Assembly: GCA_943789425.1 (NCBI GenBank)
Contig: CALSUB010000002.1
Span: 1 to 64,000, forward strand
DNA from: an uncultured Luminiphilus sp.
GTDB taxonomy: Bacteria > Pseudomonadota > Gammaproteobacteria > Pseudomonadales > Halieaceae
Direction of reading: 5' to 3'
Length of the DNA stretch: 64,000 nucleotides
A program made the translations under genes and the position numbers. This document shows positions 1 to 9,953 of the stretch, piece by piece (the first letter of the stretch is position 1; each line of letters begins with the position of its first letter). Under the pieces are notes generated by a model, which was not told where the DNA came from, did not search any database, and was given only the letters and a program-made list of their open reading frames with translations.

Positions 1-1150
1 AGTTGGCACACATTTAAAAATTAGCGTGTAAACTTCCACTAATGGAAATAACACTTGACCAAGCTTTGCAACAAGCTGTCGCCGCTCACAGGGAAGGAAA
101 TGCTCAGGAAGCTGAACGGTTATATCTGGCCATCTTGCAAGCACAACCTGACCACCCAGATGCGAACAATAATCTCGGTATATTAACGATAGGTCTCGGG
201 AAAACTGAAGCTGCTTTGCCACTCTTCAAGAAGGCGCTTGAGGCCAATCGTGATATCGAGCAGTTCTGGCTAAATTATATTGATTGCCTTATCAAACTAG
301 AACGTCTTGCCGATGCAGCTATAGCCTTAGCTGACGCGAAACATGCTGGCGTTGCCGCAGAAGAACTCACCTCCTTAGAAGAAGCGCTACTGCTAGCAAA
401 ACAAGGGAGCGGGTCATCCAAGAAAAAGCACGATACGGACCTAGATGCGCCACCTCAGGAACAAATAGACACTCTATTTTCACATTACCAATCTAACCAG
501 CTTGAAGCATTCGAGCAGCTTGCAATCTCAATGACAGAGACGTTCCCTGCACACCAGATTGGCTGGAAGGCCTTAGGGGTCGTATTGAAGCAAACAGGCC
601 GACTGAGTGAATCAGTTGCGCCTATGCAACGGTCTGTGGCGTTGTCACCTCAAGACCCCGAAGCCCACAGCAATCTGGGTGTTACGCTTCAAGAATTGGG
701 CAGATTAGATGAGGCGGAAGCCTGTTACCAGCAAGCGATAGCATTGCAGCCTGACCTTGCCGAGGCCCATTATAACTTGGGTAATACGCGCCACGAGTTA
801 GGTAGATCGGATGCGGCTACGGCAAGTTACCAGCAAGCAATAGCATTACAGCCTAACTACATCAAAGCTCACAGCAATCTGGGTAACGCCCTCCAAGAAC
901 TGGGCAGACTAGAAGAAGCCGAGGAAAGTTATCAGCAAGCAATAGCATTGCAACCTGACTTTGTTGAAGCCCATAGCAACCTAGGTAATACCCTCAAGGA
1001 ACTCGGACGATTAGACGAAGCAGAAGCCAGCTGCAGACAAGCGATCGCGTTGAAGCCTGATTATGCTGAGGCTCACTACAACCTGGGTGTTACGCTCAAG
1101 GAGCTCGGACGATTAGACGAAGCAGAAGCCAGTTATCGACAAGCGATAAC
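1..1150. repeat. Direct repeat copy 1 (about 1.15 kb; 5' leader plus 5' part of TPR gene)
   Basis: Matches 2817-3966 at a constant offset of 2816 bp; the only difference noticed is g1089 vs a3905. May extend upstream of the window. Confidence 0.95.
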
Positions 1151-2542
1151 GGTTCGTCCAAATTATACCAAAGCTCACCTCAATCTAGGTAACATGCTCA
1201 AAGAGCTAGGTAGACTAGAGGAGGCTGAAGTAAATTATCGACAGGCGGTAACGTTGGAGCCCAACTATGCAGAGGGCCATTACAATTTAGGGGTCACGCT
1301 CCAACAGTTAGGAAAATCAGATAAGGCTGTAGCAAGCTATCAACATGCGATCGCGCTAAAGCCTGAGTTCCCAGAGGCTTATTATAATTTAGGGAACGCA
1401 CACAAAAATCTCGGCGAACTAAGAGCAGCTGAGGAGAGATATAAACAAGCGATAGCGCTCAGTTCTGGTTATGCCGAGGCTCACTACAATTTGGGTAATA
1501 CACTCCTAGAGCTGGGTAGATTAGATGAGTCCAAAACAAGTTACCAGCAAGCAATAGCGTTACAACCCTCAATATGCTGATGCCCACATAAATTCTGGGT
1601 GTAATTTTTAGAGAATTAGGCATGCTAGCTGCGGCCGAAGCGAGTTATAAACTGGCACTAGCCTTAAAACCTAATTATGCAGAACTTCACAGAAAATTGG
1701 GTGACACGCTCTATGAGTTGGGTAAATTAGACGAGGCTGAAGCGAGCTGCAGACAGGCAATAGCATTAAAGCCTGACTTTTTTTTAGCCCGCCAAAGACT
1801 CTTACAGTGCCTATTTTTACAGGATAAGAAATCTAGCTTTTTTGAGCAATTAAATTATTTGATTAGTGAAGGTCAGACCAACGCGGTGACGGGATCCCTC
1901 GCTTGTCGCGCCGCACTGAAATACGGTGTCGAGATTGTTAATCCCTTTTGTATGCATCCTCTAGAGTATGTGTCGCATATAGATCTGACCTCCGAGTATG
2001 ATTTTGAGCGAGTTTTTGTCTCGCAAGCGATGTCCCTGCTTACGGGGAATATGCTTGCTGAAAGATCTCAGAATCTGCTTATCAGTGGCAAGCAGACCTC
2101 TGGGAACTTATTCGAATTACAAAATGAGGCCCTTAAGGAGGTAGAAGCAATTATTCGAAAAGAGATAGATAAATACAGGCTTGAACTTAAAGACAGCACA
2201 GAAGGATTTATGACGCAATGGCCATCGGAATACACCCTTAAAGGCTGGCTAATTAGCATGAAGAGTGGCGGAAGATTGAAGCCACATATCCACAACGGGG
2301 GATGGCTGAGTGGCAGCATTTACATAAATGTTCCCCCAAAGTCAGCGGCGAACAGTGGCAATCTGAATGTCTCTCTAGGAGAAGATAAGGATGTTACTGA
2401 TATTCATCTAAATACAGGAGAAACAATAAACGTAAAAACAGGAAGCTTGGTTTTATTTCCCTCATCTCTGACACATCACACCACCCCGTTTCAATCTGAA
2501 CAAGAGCGCATCGTCTTAGCATTCGATGTCAAAGTAAAATAA
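42..2542 (+). pseudogene. TPR protein fused to C-terminal 2OG-Fe(II) oxygenase (PF13759-like), split into ORFs 42-1580 and 1622-2542 by two +1 insertions
   Basis: 34-aa TPR repeats continue across the break if one C of 1566-1568 and one T of 1593-1594 are removed (QPQYADAHINLGVIFRELGMLAAAEASY); restored length 832 aa. C-terminal HIH...GSLVLFPSSLTHHTTPF is typical of a 2OG-FeII oxygenase. Confidence 0.8.
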
Positions 2543-2816
2543 TGCCACTGACCAAAGCGGCATTCAGGTGAAGGGAAGTAACTCTGCTCGAGGGCTATAA
2601 ACTTAATTTTCCCACATCAACAATCTTGCGCTGGAGAGGAGGAAATCAAGAAAATATGAACGTCTTATAGCGAATTGATTTTCCATCGGGAAATAAATCT
2701 TTCTTGAAGTTGCAGTTCAGTTTCGTCAACCCACTCGACGCACTTGGATACCATAATAGAGGCGCCTCTAGGCGGCCTGCGCTTTAAAAACGCCCTCGCT
2801 ATCTACTGATTCCGTC

Positions 2817-3966
2817 AGTTGGCACACATTTAAAAATTAGCGTGTAAACTTCCACTAATGGAAATAACACTTGACCAAGCTTTGCAACAAGCTGTCGCCG
2901 CTCACAGGGAAGGAAATGCTCAGGAAGCTGAACGGTTATATCTGGCCATCTTGCAAGCACAACCTGACCACCCAGATGCGAACAATAATCTCGGTATATT
3001 AACGATAGGTCTCGGGAAAACTGAAGCTGCTTTGCCACTCTTCAAGAAGGCGCTTGAGGCCAATCGTGATATCGAGCAGTTCTGGCTAAATTATATTGAT
3101 TGCCTTATCAAACTAGAACGTCTTGCCGATGCAGCTATAGCCTTAGCTGACGCGAAACATGCTGGCGTTGCCGCAGAAGAACTCACCTCCTTAGAAGAAG
3201 CGCTACTGCTAGCAAAACAAGGGAGCGGGTCATCCAAGAAAAAGCACGATACGGACCTAGATGCGCCACCTCAGGAACAAATAGACACTCTATTTTCACA
3301 TTACCAATCTAACCAGCTTGAAGCATTCGAGCAGCTTGCAATCTCAATGACAGAGACGTTCCCTGCACACCAGATTGGCTGGAAGGCCTTAGGGGTCGTA
3401 TTGAAGCAAACAGGCCGACTGAGTGAATCAGTTGCGCCTATGCAACGGTCTGTGGCGTTGTCACCTCAAGACCCCGAAGCCCACAGCAATCTGGGTGTTA
3501 CGCTTCAAGAATTGGGCAGATTAGATGAGGCGGAAGCCTGTTACCAGCAAGCGATAGCATTGCAGCCTGACCTTGCCGAGGCCCATTATAACTTGGGTAA
3601 TACGCGCCACGAGTTAGGTAGATCGGATGCGGCTACGGCAAGTTACCAGCAAGCAATAGCATTACAGCCTAACTACATCAAAGCTCACAGCAATCTGGGT
3701 AACGCCCTCCAAGAACTGGGCAGACTAGAAGAAGCCGAGGAAAGTTATCAGCAAGCAATAGCATTGCAACCTGACTTTGTTGAAGCCCATAGCAACCTAG
3801 GTAATACCCTCAAGGAACTCGGACGATTAGACGAAGCAGAAGCCAGCTGCAGACAAGCGATCGCGTTGAAGCCTGATTATGCTGAGGCTCACTACAACCT
3901 GGGTATTACGCTCAAGGAGCTCGGACGATTAGACGAAGCAGAAGCCAGTTATCGACAAGCGATAAC
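2817..3966. repeat. Direct repeat copy 2
   Basis: Near-identical to 1-1150; the match stops at 1151/3967 (ggttcgtcc vs attaaagcc). Confidence 0.95.
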
Positions 3967-4222
3967 ATTAAAGCCTGACTATGCCGAGGTCCATTATAAC
4001 TTGGGTAATACACTCCTAGAATTAGGCAGGTTAGATGAGGCAGACGCCAGTTATCGACAAGCGATAACGTTGAAGCCTGGCTATGCCGAAGCCCATATCA
4101 ATTTAGGTGAGGCATTAAAAAAGTTAGGCAAGCATGCGGAGGGGCTTAAGGAGCAGATTTTGGGAGGTGGAGTAATATCATTCCACTTTACAGAAGGTTT
4201 CTCAGTAAAACGTAAGGGATAG
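2858..4222 (+). CDS. Tetratricopeptide repeat protein
   Basis: 454-aa ORF with many 34-aa TPR units; N-terminal ~370 aa identical to ORF 42-1580 except V/I at one site. Confidence 0.9.
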   Translation: MEITLDQALQQAVAAHREGNAQEAERLYLAILQAQPDHPDANNNLGILTIGLGKTEAALPLFKKALEANRDIEQFWLNYIDCLIKLERLADAAIALADAKHAGVAAEELTSLEEALLLAKQGSGSSKKKHDTDLDAPPQEQIDTLFSHYQSNQLEAFEQLAISMTETFPAHQIGWKALGVVLKQTGRLSESVAPMQRSVALSPQDPEAHSNLGVTLQELGRLDEAEACYQQAIALQPDLAEAHYNLGNTRHELGRSDAATASYQQAIALQPNYIKAHSNLGNALQELGRLEEAEESYQQAIALQPDFVEAHSNLGNTLKELGRLDEAEASCRQAIALKPDYAEAHYNLGITLKELGRLDEAEASYRQAITLKPDYAEVHYNLGNTLLELGRLDEADASYRQAITLKPGYAEAHINLGEALKKLGKHAEGLKEQILGGGVISFHFTEGFSVKRKG

Positions 4223-4225
4223 CTT

Positions 4226-4832
4226 ATGCCGAGAATGAATTTACCAGCCCAAAATGAGAACCCAAATTTTATTCGGATCTTGGATGATCGAGCCCCTCAC
4301 TATATGTGATGAGCTCATTACTTACTTTGAAGATAATGAAAAGCAGCAGATGAAAGGGATCACTGGGCGTGGGGTGAATTTAGCCGTCAAAAATTCAGTC
4401 GACATAACGAAAGCTCCGAGTGAATTGCTTCTGCCGGGCAATGAAGTTTTTCGCCAGTATTTTGAATCATTATTTGTTTGCTATCAGGACTATGCAAATC
4501 AATGGCCTTTTCTACAGCTATTCGGCGAAGAACTGCATATTGGGAAATTCAACATACAGCGGTATCAAAGCGGGCAGCATTTCCAAAAAATTCATACTGA
4601 GCGATCAGGACTTCAAAACCTTCATCGGATTTTTGCATGGATGACATATTTAAATGATGTTGATAATTGTGATGGAGGATCAACTGTCTTTTCCCATTAC
4701 GACTTGGAGATACAGCCCAAGAAAGGATTAACCCTGATCTGGCCCGCAGAATGGACACACGCGCACAAGGGTAATCTGTTACGAGCACACTCAAAGTACA
4801 TTATTACTGGATGGATGCATTTCCCCTCGTGA
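4226..4832 (+). pseudogene. 2OG-Fe(II) oxygenase / prolyl-4-hydroxylase-like protein, frameshifted near N-terminus (ORF call 4254-4832)
   Basis: HTER...HAHKGN iron-ligand-like motifs and YNRYQSGQHF-type context in ORF 4254-4832; MPRMNLPAQNENPNFI encoded from 4226 joins GSWMIEPLTICDEL if c4274 is removed (201 aa). Confidence 0.65.
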
Positions 4833-5414
4833 GCACAAACAGGCGCCCATTCTTCAGGATCTCACTCCGCCCTTCAGCAATGCTTGCCCCCGGTAAAGTG
4901 TCGGCGCCTGCCTAGGCTCGGGCCAACTAGCGAAACCAGTCATCGACCATAGGAAACATCTCGTCCGAAAACTGACGTTGCGCCCGCTACTTGATCAAAT
5001 TCCTATCGCTGGGAGCATCCGCGACATCAGCTTCTCGGTGGACTCCCACGGTCGCTTCGCCGAGGCGAAGCTGCCACATTTTCCTACTGCTCTTGATTTT
5101 ATTGCCTCGACTGCCAACTCCGCGGCTTTAGCAACCGCGATTGCTGGTTGTACAAAGCCTTTCCCAGTAGAGGGGTGGGGCTTGTAGAGCGCCTCGCAAT
5201 TGATTCCCCACACCGAGAAATCTAATTGAGTTGCATGTCCGTAAACTATCCAAATAAGTGAAATAAAAGAGGAGCCGCTATGGATTACATGACATTAGCC
5301 ATTTGCGCCGATGTTTTGGGTGGTCGTCAGCATTGATGCCGCGTCTCGGCAAAAACCGCTACTGCTGCTCGATCGAACCAATAAAACCCGCTAGCCCAGC
5401 GCGGAGACCGCCGA

Positions 5415-5666
5415 ATGAACTGGCTTGTGATTGGCTTCTGGGGCTGTGCAGCCATGTGGCTTATCAGCCTTGCTGGGGATATCGGCTTGGCTCGCGATGA
5501 GCGGGTCGCCCCAGGCATGCAGTGGTTAGCGCTAATCAGTGCGCTGCTGGCCTTCATAGGGATGTGCTACTTCGGCGCAGCCGCCAGACCTATTTGGTTG
5601 GTCGTAGCCGGCTTAGCGTTTACCGCACCCGTCGCCACCGCGCCGATCAACTGCGCATCTTGTTAG
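5415..5666 (+). CDS. Small hydrophobic membrane protein, unknown
   Basis: 83-aa ORF with two to three hydrophobic segments (MNWLVIGFWGCAAMWLISLAG...WLALISALLAFIGMCYFGA). Confidence 0.35.
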   Translation: MNWLVIGFWGCAAMWLISLAGDIGLARDERVAPGMQWLALISALLAFIGMCYFGAAARPIWLVVAGLAFTAPVATAPINCASC

Positions 5667-5925
5667 TCGCAGACCGCGGCCCCCAAGCAAACACATCAAC
5701 CATCGAGCGTCGCGTGCTGTTTTTTTATCGCGCTCCAAGGCCGTTCGCGCTCATTGAGCGATCTCTACACTATACCCCTGACCGCGCCTCGACCCCAGTC
5801 AGGCCTCGGGCTCCTGTTAGACAGCTATCGAGAGATCCGCAGCACGTCGTATTTTTTTTCGCCGAGAGACAGGTAAAATGGTGTCATCACCAGTCGGTAA
5901 CAGACCTTCGAGGGAGTCCACCACC

Positions 5926-7281
5926 ATGAAAGTGCCAGCACCCACGCTCGATACATGGCCAGAACAAGCCATTCGGGGCGATCGTATTGTCGGATCACGC
6001 TACACCTCTCGGGACTTTATGGAGCAAGAGTGGGATGGCATGTGGACACGGGTGTGGTTGCTGTTGGGTCGCGAGGCTGAGATCCCTCAAGCCGGTGACT
6101 GGCAAATGGAGCCGGTGGGACGAGAAGAAATTTTAATGGTGCGTCAGCAAGACAGCACCATTAAGGCGTTTTATAACGTTTGTCAGCACCGCGGCAATCC
6201 GCTGGTCGATGACCCCAAGGGGAGCAACCCCCGTCGTTTCGTTTGTCGCTACCACAGCTGGGCCTTTTTACCCGATGGTGAGCTGCAGTTCGTTCCGGAC
6301 CGAGAAGATTTTCCTGAGGGAAACCCCTGTGGGAAACTGCGCTTAGCAGAACTTCGCTGCGAAACCTTCGCGGGTTTTATCTGGGTCAATATGGACCCTG
6401 ACTGCCAACCCCTCCGGAACTTCCTTGGACCCATTTGGGATGAGTGGAACGCCAGAGAAGTCGCCAACTGGCAGCGCACGATGGCCAATACGACATGGCT
6501 GCCCTGTAACTGGAAGGCCGTACTGGATAATTTTAATGAGTCCTATCACGTGCCCACCGTCCACATGGGTGCAACCCCGTCAACCGACCGCACTGCTATT
6601 GCCGGCGGTATCAATACCTACTTCAAAGAAACGCGTTTCGACCTCGCTGACGAGGGACATGCGCGCATGGTGATGAAGGGGGGGTACGGAGCTGGCGTCA
6701 CGGACGCCGAGGGAAAAATAGCAGAGCCCCTTGCGTCACTGCTCGCCTATTGGTCCCTCGACCCAGATCACTTCACAGGCAGGCCCGATGACACCCGCGA
6801 GGCTTTGCAGGAAGCAAAACGATCACTAGGCCCTGAAAAAGGCTACACCCATTACAGTGCAGTCCCGGATGAACAGCTAACCGATGCCTTTCATTACACA
6901 ATTTTTCCAAATTTCGCAGTATCGCTCTGGGCCGATGGCTTTCACTTTTTACGGGCCCGACCGCACCCAAGCGACCCGGAACAGTGTTTGTTTGATAACT
7001 GGTGGTATGCCAGCCCCGCCAGCATTCAAGCCGAACTGGACGACGGCATGAGTGCCACGGATTCACTCATCGGCGACGGTCAGGGCGATGCGCCGGTAAA
7101 GTGGCTCAATCTGGACGAAGAGTCCATCGGCCCTGCCATTGAAGATGATGTGGCCGTGCTGGTGACCCAACAGCGCGGTGTACGCTCAAGAGGATTCACA
7201 GGCGCCTACTTATCGGGCCAAGAGAAGCGCATTAGCCGCTACCATGAGCGCATTGATGACTATATTGCGGGCAATCTGTGA
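5926..7281 (+). CDS. Rieske [2Fe-2S] aromatic ring-hydroxylating dioxygenase alpha-subunit-like protein
   Basis: Rieske ligands CQHRG...CRYHSW; NFNESYHVPTVH catalytic Fe region. Start reassigned from 5878 to ATG 5926 after ggag. Confidence 0.9.
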   Translation: MKVPAPTLDTWPEQAIRGDRIVGSRYTSRDFMEQEWDGMWTRVWLLLGREAEIPQAGDWQMEPVGREEILMVRQQDSTIKAFYNVCQHRGNPLVDDPKGSNPRRFVCRYHSWAFLPDGELQFVPDREDFPEGNPCGKLRLAELRCETFAGFIWVNMDPDCQPLRNFLGPIWDEWNAREVANWQRTMANTTWLPCNWKAVLDNFNESYHVPTVHMGATPSTDRTAIAGGINTYFKETRFDLADEGHARMVMKGGYGAGVTDAEGKIAEPLASLLAYWSLDPDHFTGRPDDTREALQEAKRSLGPEKGYTHYSAVPDEQLTDAFHYTIFPNFAVSLWADGFHFLRARPHPSDPEQCLFDNWWYASPASIQAELDDGMSATDSLIGDGQGDAPVKWLNLDEESIGPAIEDDVAVLVTQQRGVRSRGFTGAYLSGQEKRISRYHERIDDYIAGNL

Positions 7282-7301
7282 CCCTGAGGGAGAAATCGAA
7301 T

Positions 7302-7712
7302 ATGACCGCAACCGATGACCGTCAACGCATTCAGGACCTGATGCTGGCTTATGCAGCCGCCGTAGACGATAACGATATGACTGCCTACCGCAACTGCTTC
7401 GCCGATGATGTTGAGATTGTGGGTTTTGGAGAGTCAACCGTTCACGGTGCCGATAAGTGGGTTGCCTCCGTCAGTGATCAACTCGAGGCCTTTTCAGGCA
7501 CCCAACATCTGCTCAGCCCACCGCTGGCTACTGTGGCAGGGGATCGCGCGTCAGCGCGAACCGATGTCCAAGCACTCCATTTTCTCAAGACGCCCGCTGG
7601 CGGGACTTTTACGCTGTGGGCGACCTACCTGACCGATTTCGTCCAAACCCAAGATAAGTGGACAATCGCGCGACACGAGTTAGTGGTGCGCGGCACGCAG
7701 CAACTGCCCTAA
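7302..7712 (+). CDS. SnoaL/NTF2-like protein
   Basis: MTATDDRQRIQDLMLAYAAAVDDNDMTAYRNCFADDVEI... is a typical SnoaL-like N-terminus; about 20 bp after the Rieske gene. Confidence 0.8.
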   Translation: MTATDDRQRIQDLMLAYAAAVDDNDMTAYRNCFADDVEIVGFGESTVHGADKWVASVSDQLEAFSGTQHLLSPPLATVAGDRASARTDVQALHFLKTPAGGTFTLWATYLTDFVQTQDKWTIARHELVVRGTQQLP

Positions 7713-8596
7713 TCAAACGAGATGTTGTCATTACACTAACGTCCTTTACGCTCAGTATTCGTTATCCACTGCAGTGTTGGCTGCTGAGATTGGCGGTGAC
7801 GTTGAGTGCGAGCAGTGCGTTCGCTGCGGCACCGATCCCGCAGATCGTCTCGGCTGACAACGCCAGACAGTGCGACACAGCGTTGCGCGCCGCTAGACGA
7901 GAGGCGACGGCGGGAGGCCTAGCATTTCCCCTTAACGTGTTCAGCTGGAATGTACACAAAGTCCAGCAGCCAGCCGTACTAGATGACTTCGGCGAGCTGG
8001 CCGACACCGCGCACCTCATTTTTGTACAAGAGGCGGTACCAAGTCGCCAACTGCCCAGCCTCGCAGATCAAGCCTTTGTCCCAGCTTTTGTTCCCGGCTA
8101 CGTACAAAACGAGACACCGACAGGCGTCCTCACCCTAGCCAGAACGTCACACCTAGTCCACTGCCGCTTGCTCTCGCTAGAACCCTGGTTGCGCACGCCT
8201 AAAGCAACCAGCGTCACCCTGTACCCACTCGCTGATCGTCAGGAAAAATTGTTAGCCATCAACTTACATGCCATCAACTTCACCTTCGGCGTGAGTGATT
8301 ACCAAAACCAACTCGCCGCACTGACGACGCTGATCGCCGAGCACGAGGGACCCGTTATTTTTGGTGGAGACCTGAATACGTGGAGCCCCGGCAGGCAGCA
8401 AGTGCTGCAGCACTTCACCTCCGCGATGGGATTAGTGGCCGTGCCGTTTGATCCCGACCATCGGATCACCGTATTGGGACGACCATTAGACCACCTCTAT
8501 GTCCGCGACCTAACGTGGGGGCACACCACAACCCATAAATTCACGACGTCCGATCACAACCCACTAATGGCAACACTACTGAGTGATGGCTCATGA
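7658..8596 (+). CDS. Endonuclease/exonuclease/phosphatase family protein
   Basis: FSWNVHK, QEA, GDLNTW, LDHLYVR and TSDHNPL motifs of the EEP fold. Start uncertain. Confidence 0.8.
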   Translation: MDNRATRVSGARHAATALIKRDVVITLTSFTLSIRYPLQCWLLRLAVTLSASSAFAAAPIPQIVSADNARQCDTALRAARREATAGGLAFPLNVFSWNVHKVQQPAVLDDFGELADTAHLIFVQEAVPSRQLPSLADQAFVPAFVPGYVQNETPTGVLTLARTSHLVHCRLLSLEPWLRTPKATSVTLYPLADRQEKLLAINLHAINFTFGVSDYQNQLAALTTLIAEHEGPVIFGGDLNTWSPGRQQVLQHFTSAMGLVAVPFDPDHRITVLGRPLDHLYVRDLTWGHTTTHKFTTSDHNPLMATLLSDGS

Positions 8597-8988
8597 CCGT
8601 AAAGCGGTTCGTAGCGACACTTGTCATAAGGCTTACTCATACTGAAGAGCCTTTACCGTGCAAGGCTGCTGACACCACAGAGCATGAGGTACGCCTACTG
8701 ATCGATGCCATTGCCGCAAGTCACTGTGATTTCAATCGCAATGGGCGTCAGCACACGGCCGAAGAAGCGGCGGCGCACTTGGAGCTTAAATATGCGAGAG
8801 CAGGAAAACACATCGATTCGGCTGACGAATTCATTACGCAGTTAGCAAGCAGCAGCTCATTCACCGGAAAACCTTATCTGATGAGCTGTGAGGGTGACAC
8901 CCTCCCTGCAGGAGAGTGGATGATCGATGCGTTAGAGCAGATTCGTGTTCACACTCAGAGCCTCGATGAATCAACTGTTTCTGGCTAG
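8593..8988 (+). CDS. DUF5329-like protein
   Basis: HEVRLLIDAIAASHCDFNRNGRQHTAEEAAAHLELKYA...FTGKPYLMSCEG pattern; overlaps the preceding stop. Confidence 0.7.
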   Translation: MTVKRFVATLVIRLTHTEEPLPCKAADTTEHEVRLLIDAIAASHCDFNRNGRQHTAEEAAAHLELKYARAGKHIDSADEFITQLASSSSFTGKPYLMSCEGDTLPAGEWMIDALEQIRVHTQSLDESTVSG

Positions 8989-9046
8989 GCTCAAGACGCC
9001 TCGAGTTCAGTCCAAGGTGCCTTGCGTTTGGCGCCGACGAACACCG

Positions 9047-9510
9047 CTAGGCATCCATGAAGCACTGAAGGTTGGATAAATGGGCCGCCTCATCGGGGGG
9101 CAATTTATCGGCACTGCCCCACAAGGCGCGGTTGGCAAGCGCCGTGTCGAAGCCCTCTATCAAGGCGACAATGCGGCCGTCTCGAATTTTAAAAATATGG
9201 ATGTACTGCTGGTCGTAGCGCGTTTCTGCGCGGGAAAAGCCACTATTTTGCGCCATTGCTACGACCACCTCGCCCGCTATCAACAATCACTCTCGTGGGC
9301 AGCACAGAATGTGATGTCGTCTGACTGCACACTACCGAAAACATGGGGGGTCACCTCTTCAAAAAAGCGATGCTTGCCGCGATAAACGCCCGACAAAACA
9401 TGGTCCTGTGTCGGGCAAATTAAACAGAATTCCGGATCGATCAAGGCGTCAAGAGCGGGCACATCACCCGAGCGAATCGCGTCATAGAACTGGTTAACCA
9501 TCTCACTCAT
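9047..9510 (-). pseudogene. SnoaL-like protein split by a frameshift (ORFs 9280-9510 and 9047-9286)
   Basis: N-terminal half MSEMVNQFYDAIRSGDVPALDALIDPEFCL and C-terminal half (YIHIFKIRDGRIVALIEGFDTALANRALWG) overlap by a few bases in different frames; one added base restores 154 aa. Confidence 0.7.
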
Positions 9511-9575
9511 TGCAGACTTCTCCTCAAGAATCAGTAAACCCTAGCTGGCCGACATCCATCCTGTCACCGCAAACT

Positions 9576-9926
9576 TTAGGTGGCCCGCAGGCTTTGCAGC
9601 CCGCGAATAATAAAATGGACGAAAGCGAGCCACAGCGTCACGTAGGCGAGAGAAAAACCCCACTGCCAACCCAGGTAACCCAACACCACCCCAATCACCG
9701 GCAACATGGCAAACCAATGCCCCGTTACCCAGGCTGAATGCTTCCAAGAAAAATAGATAGCGGCAATGGCGGCCACTACCATGAGCACAGAAAAAACAGA
9801 TTGAGCCCACGGTACAACGTACATTAAGCCCCCCACAATGACGGCGGACAGCCCTGCGACGGCGTGTGTTACCGCACCCCAGTCAATTTTAGACGCTGGC
9901 CTCTCGGGTTCTGGCGCGCTCGTCAC
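9576..9926 (-). CDS. Small integral membrane protein, unknown function
   Basis: 116 aa with about four hydrophobic segments. Confidence 0.55.
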   Translation of the reverse strand: MTSAPEPERPASKIDWGAVTHAVAGLSAVIVGGLMYVVPWAQSVFSVLMVVAAIAAIYFSWKHSAWVTGHWFAMLPVIGVVLGYLGWQWGFSLAYVTLWLAFVHFIIRGLQSLRAT

Positions 9927-9953
9927 GCTAGCGCCCTCGACAGGGGTTCACCA

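Noticed and set aside
2541-2564. AATGCC...GGCATT hairpin after the first oxygenase
   Set aside because: Only a 6-bp stem, 12-nt loop and no T-tract; too weak to call a terminator.
2759-2768. Palindrome GAGGCGCCTC just before the second TPR copy
   Set aside because: Short, GC-rich and isolated; no second copy near the first repeat is visible because the window starts there.
1-4222. Transposon origin of the TPR duplication
   Set aside because: No transposase, terminal inverted repeats or target-site duplication visible; the repeat begins in a gene leader and ends inside a TPR array, better explained by recombination.
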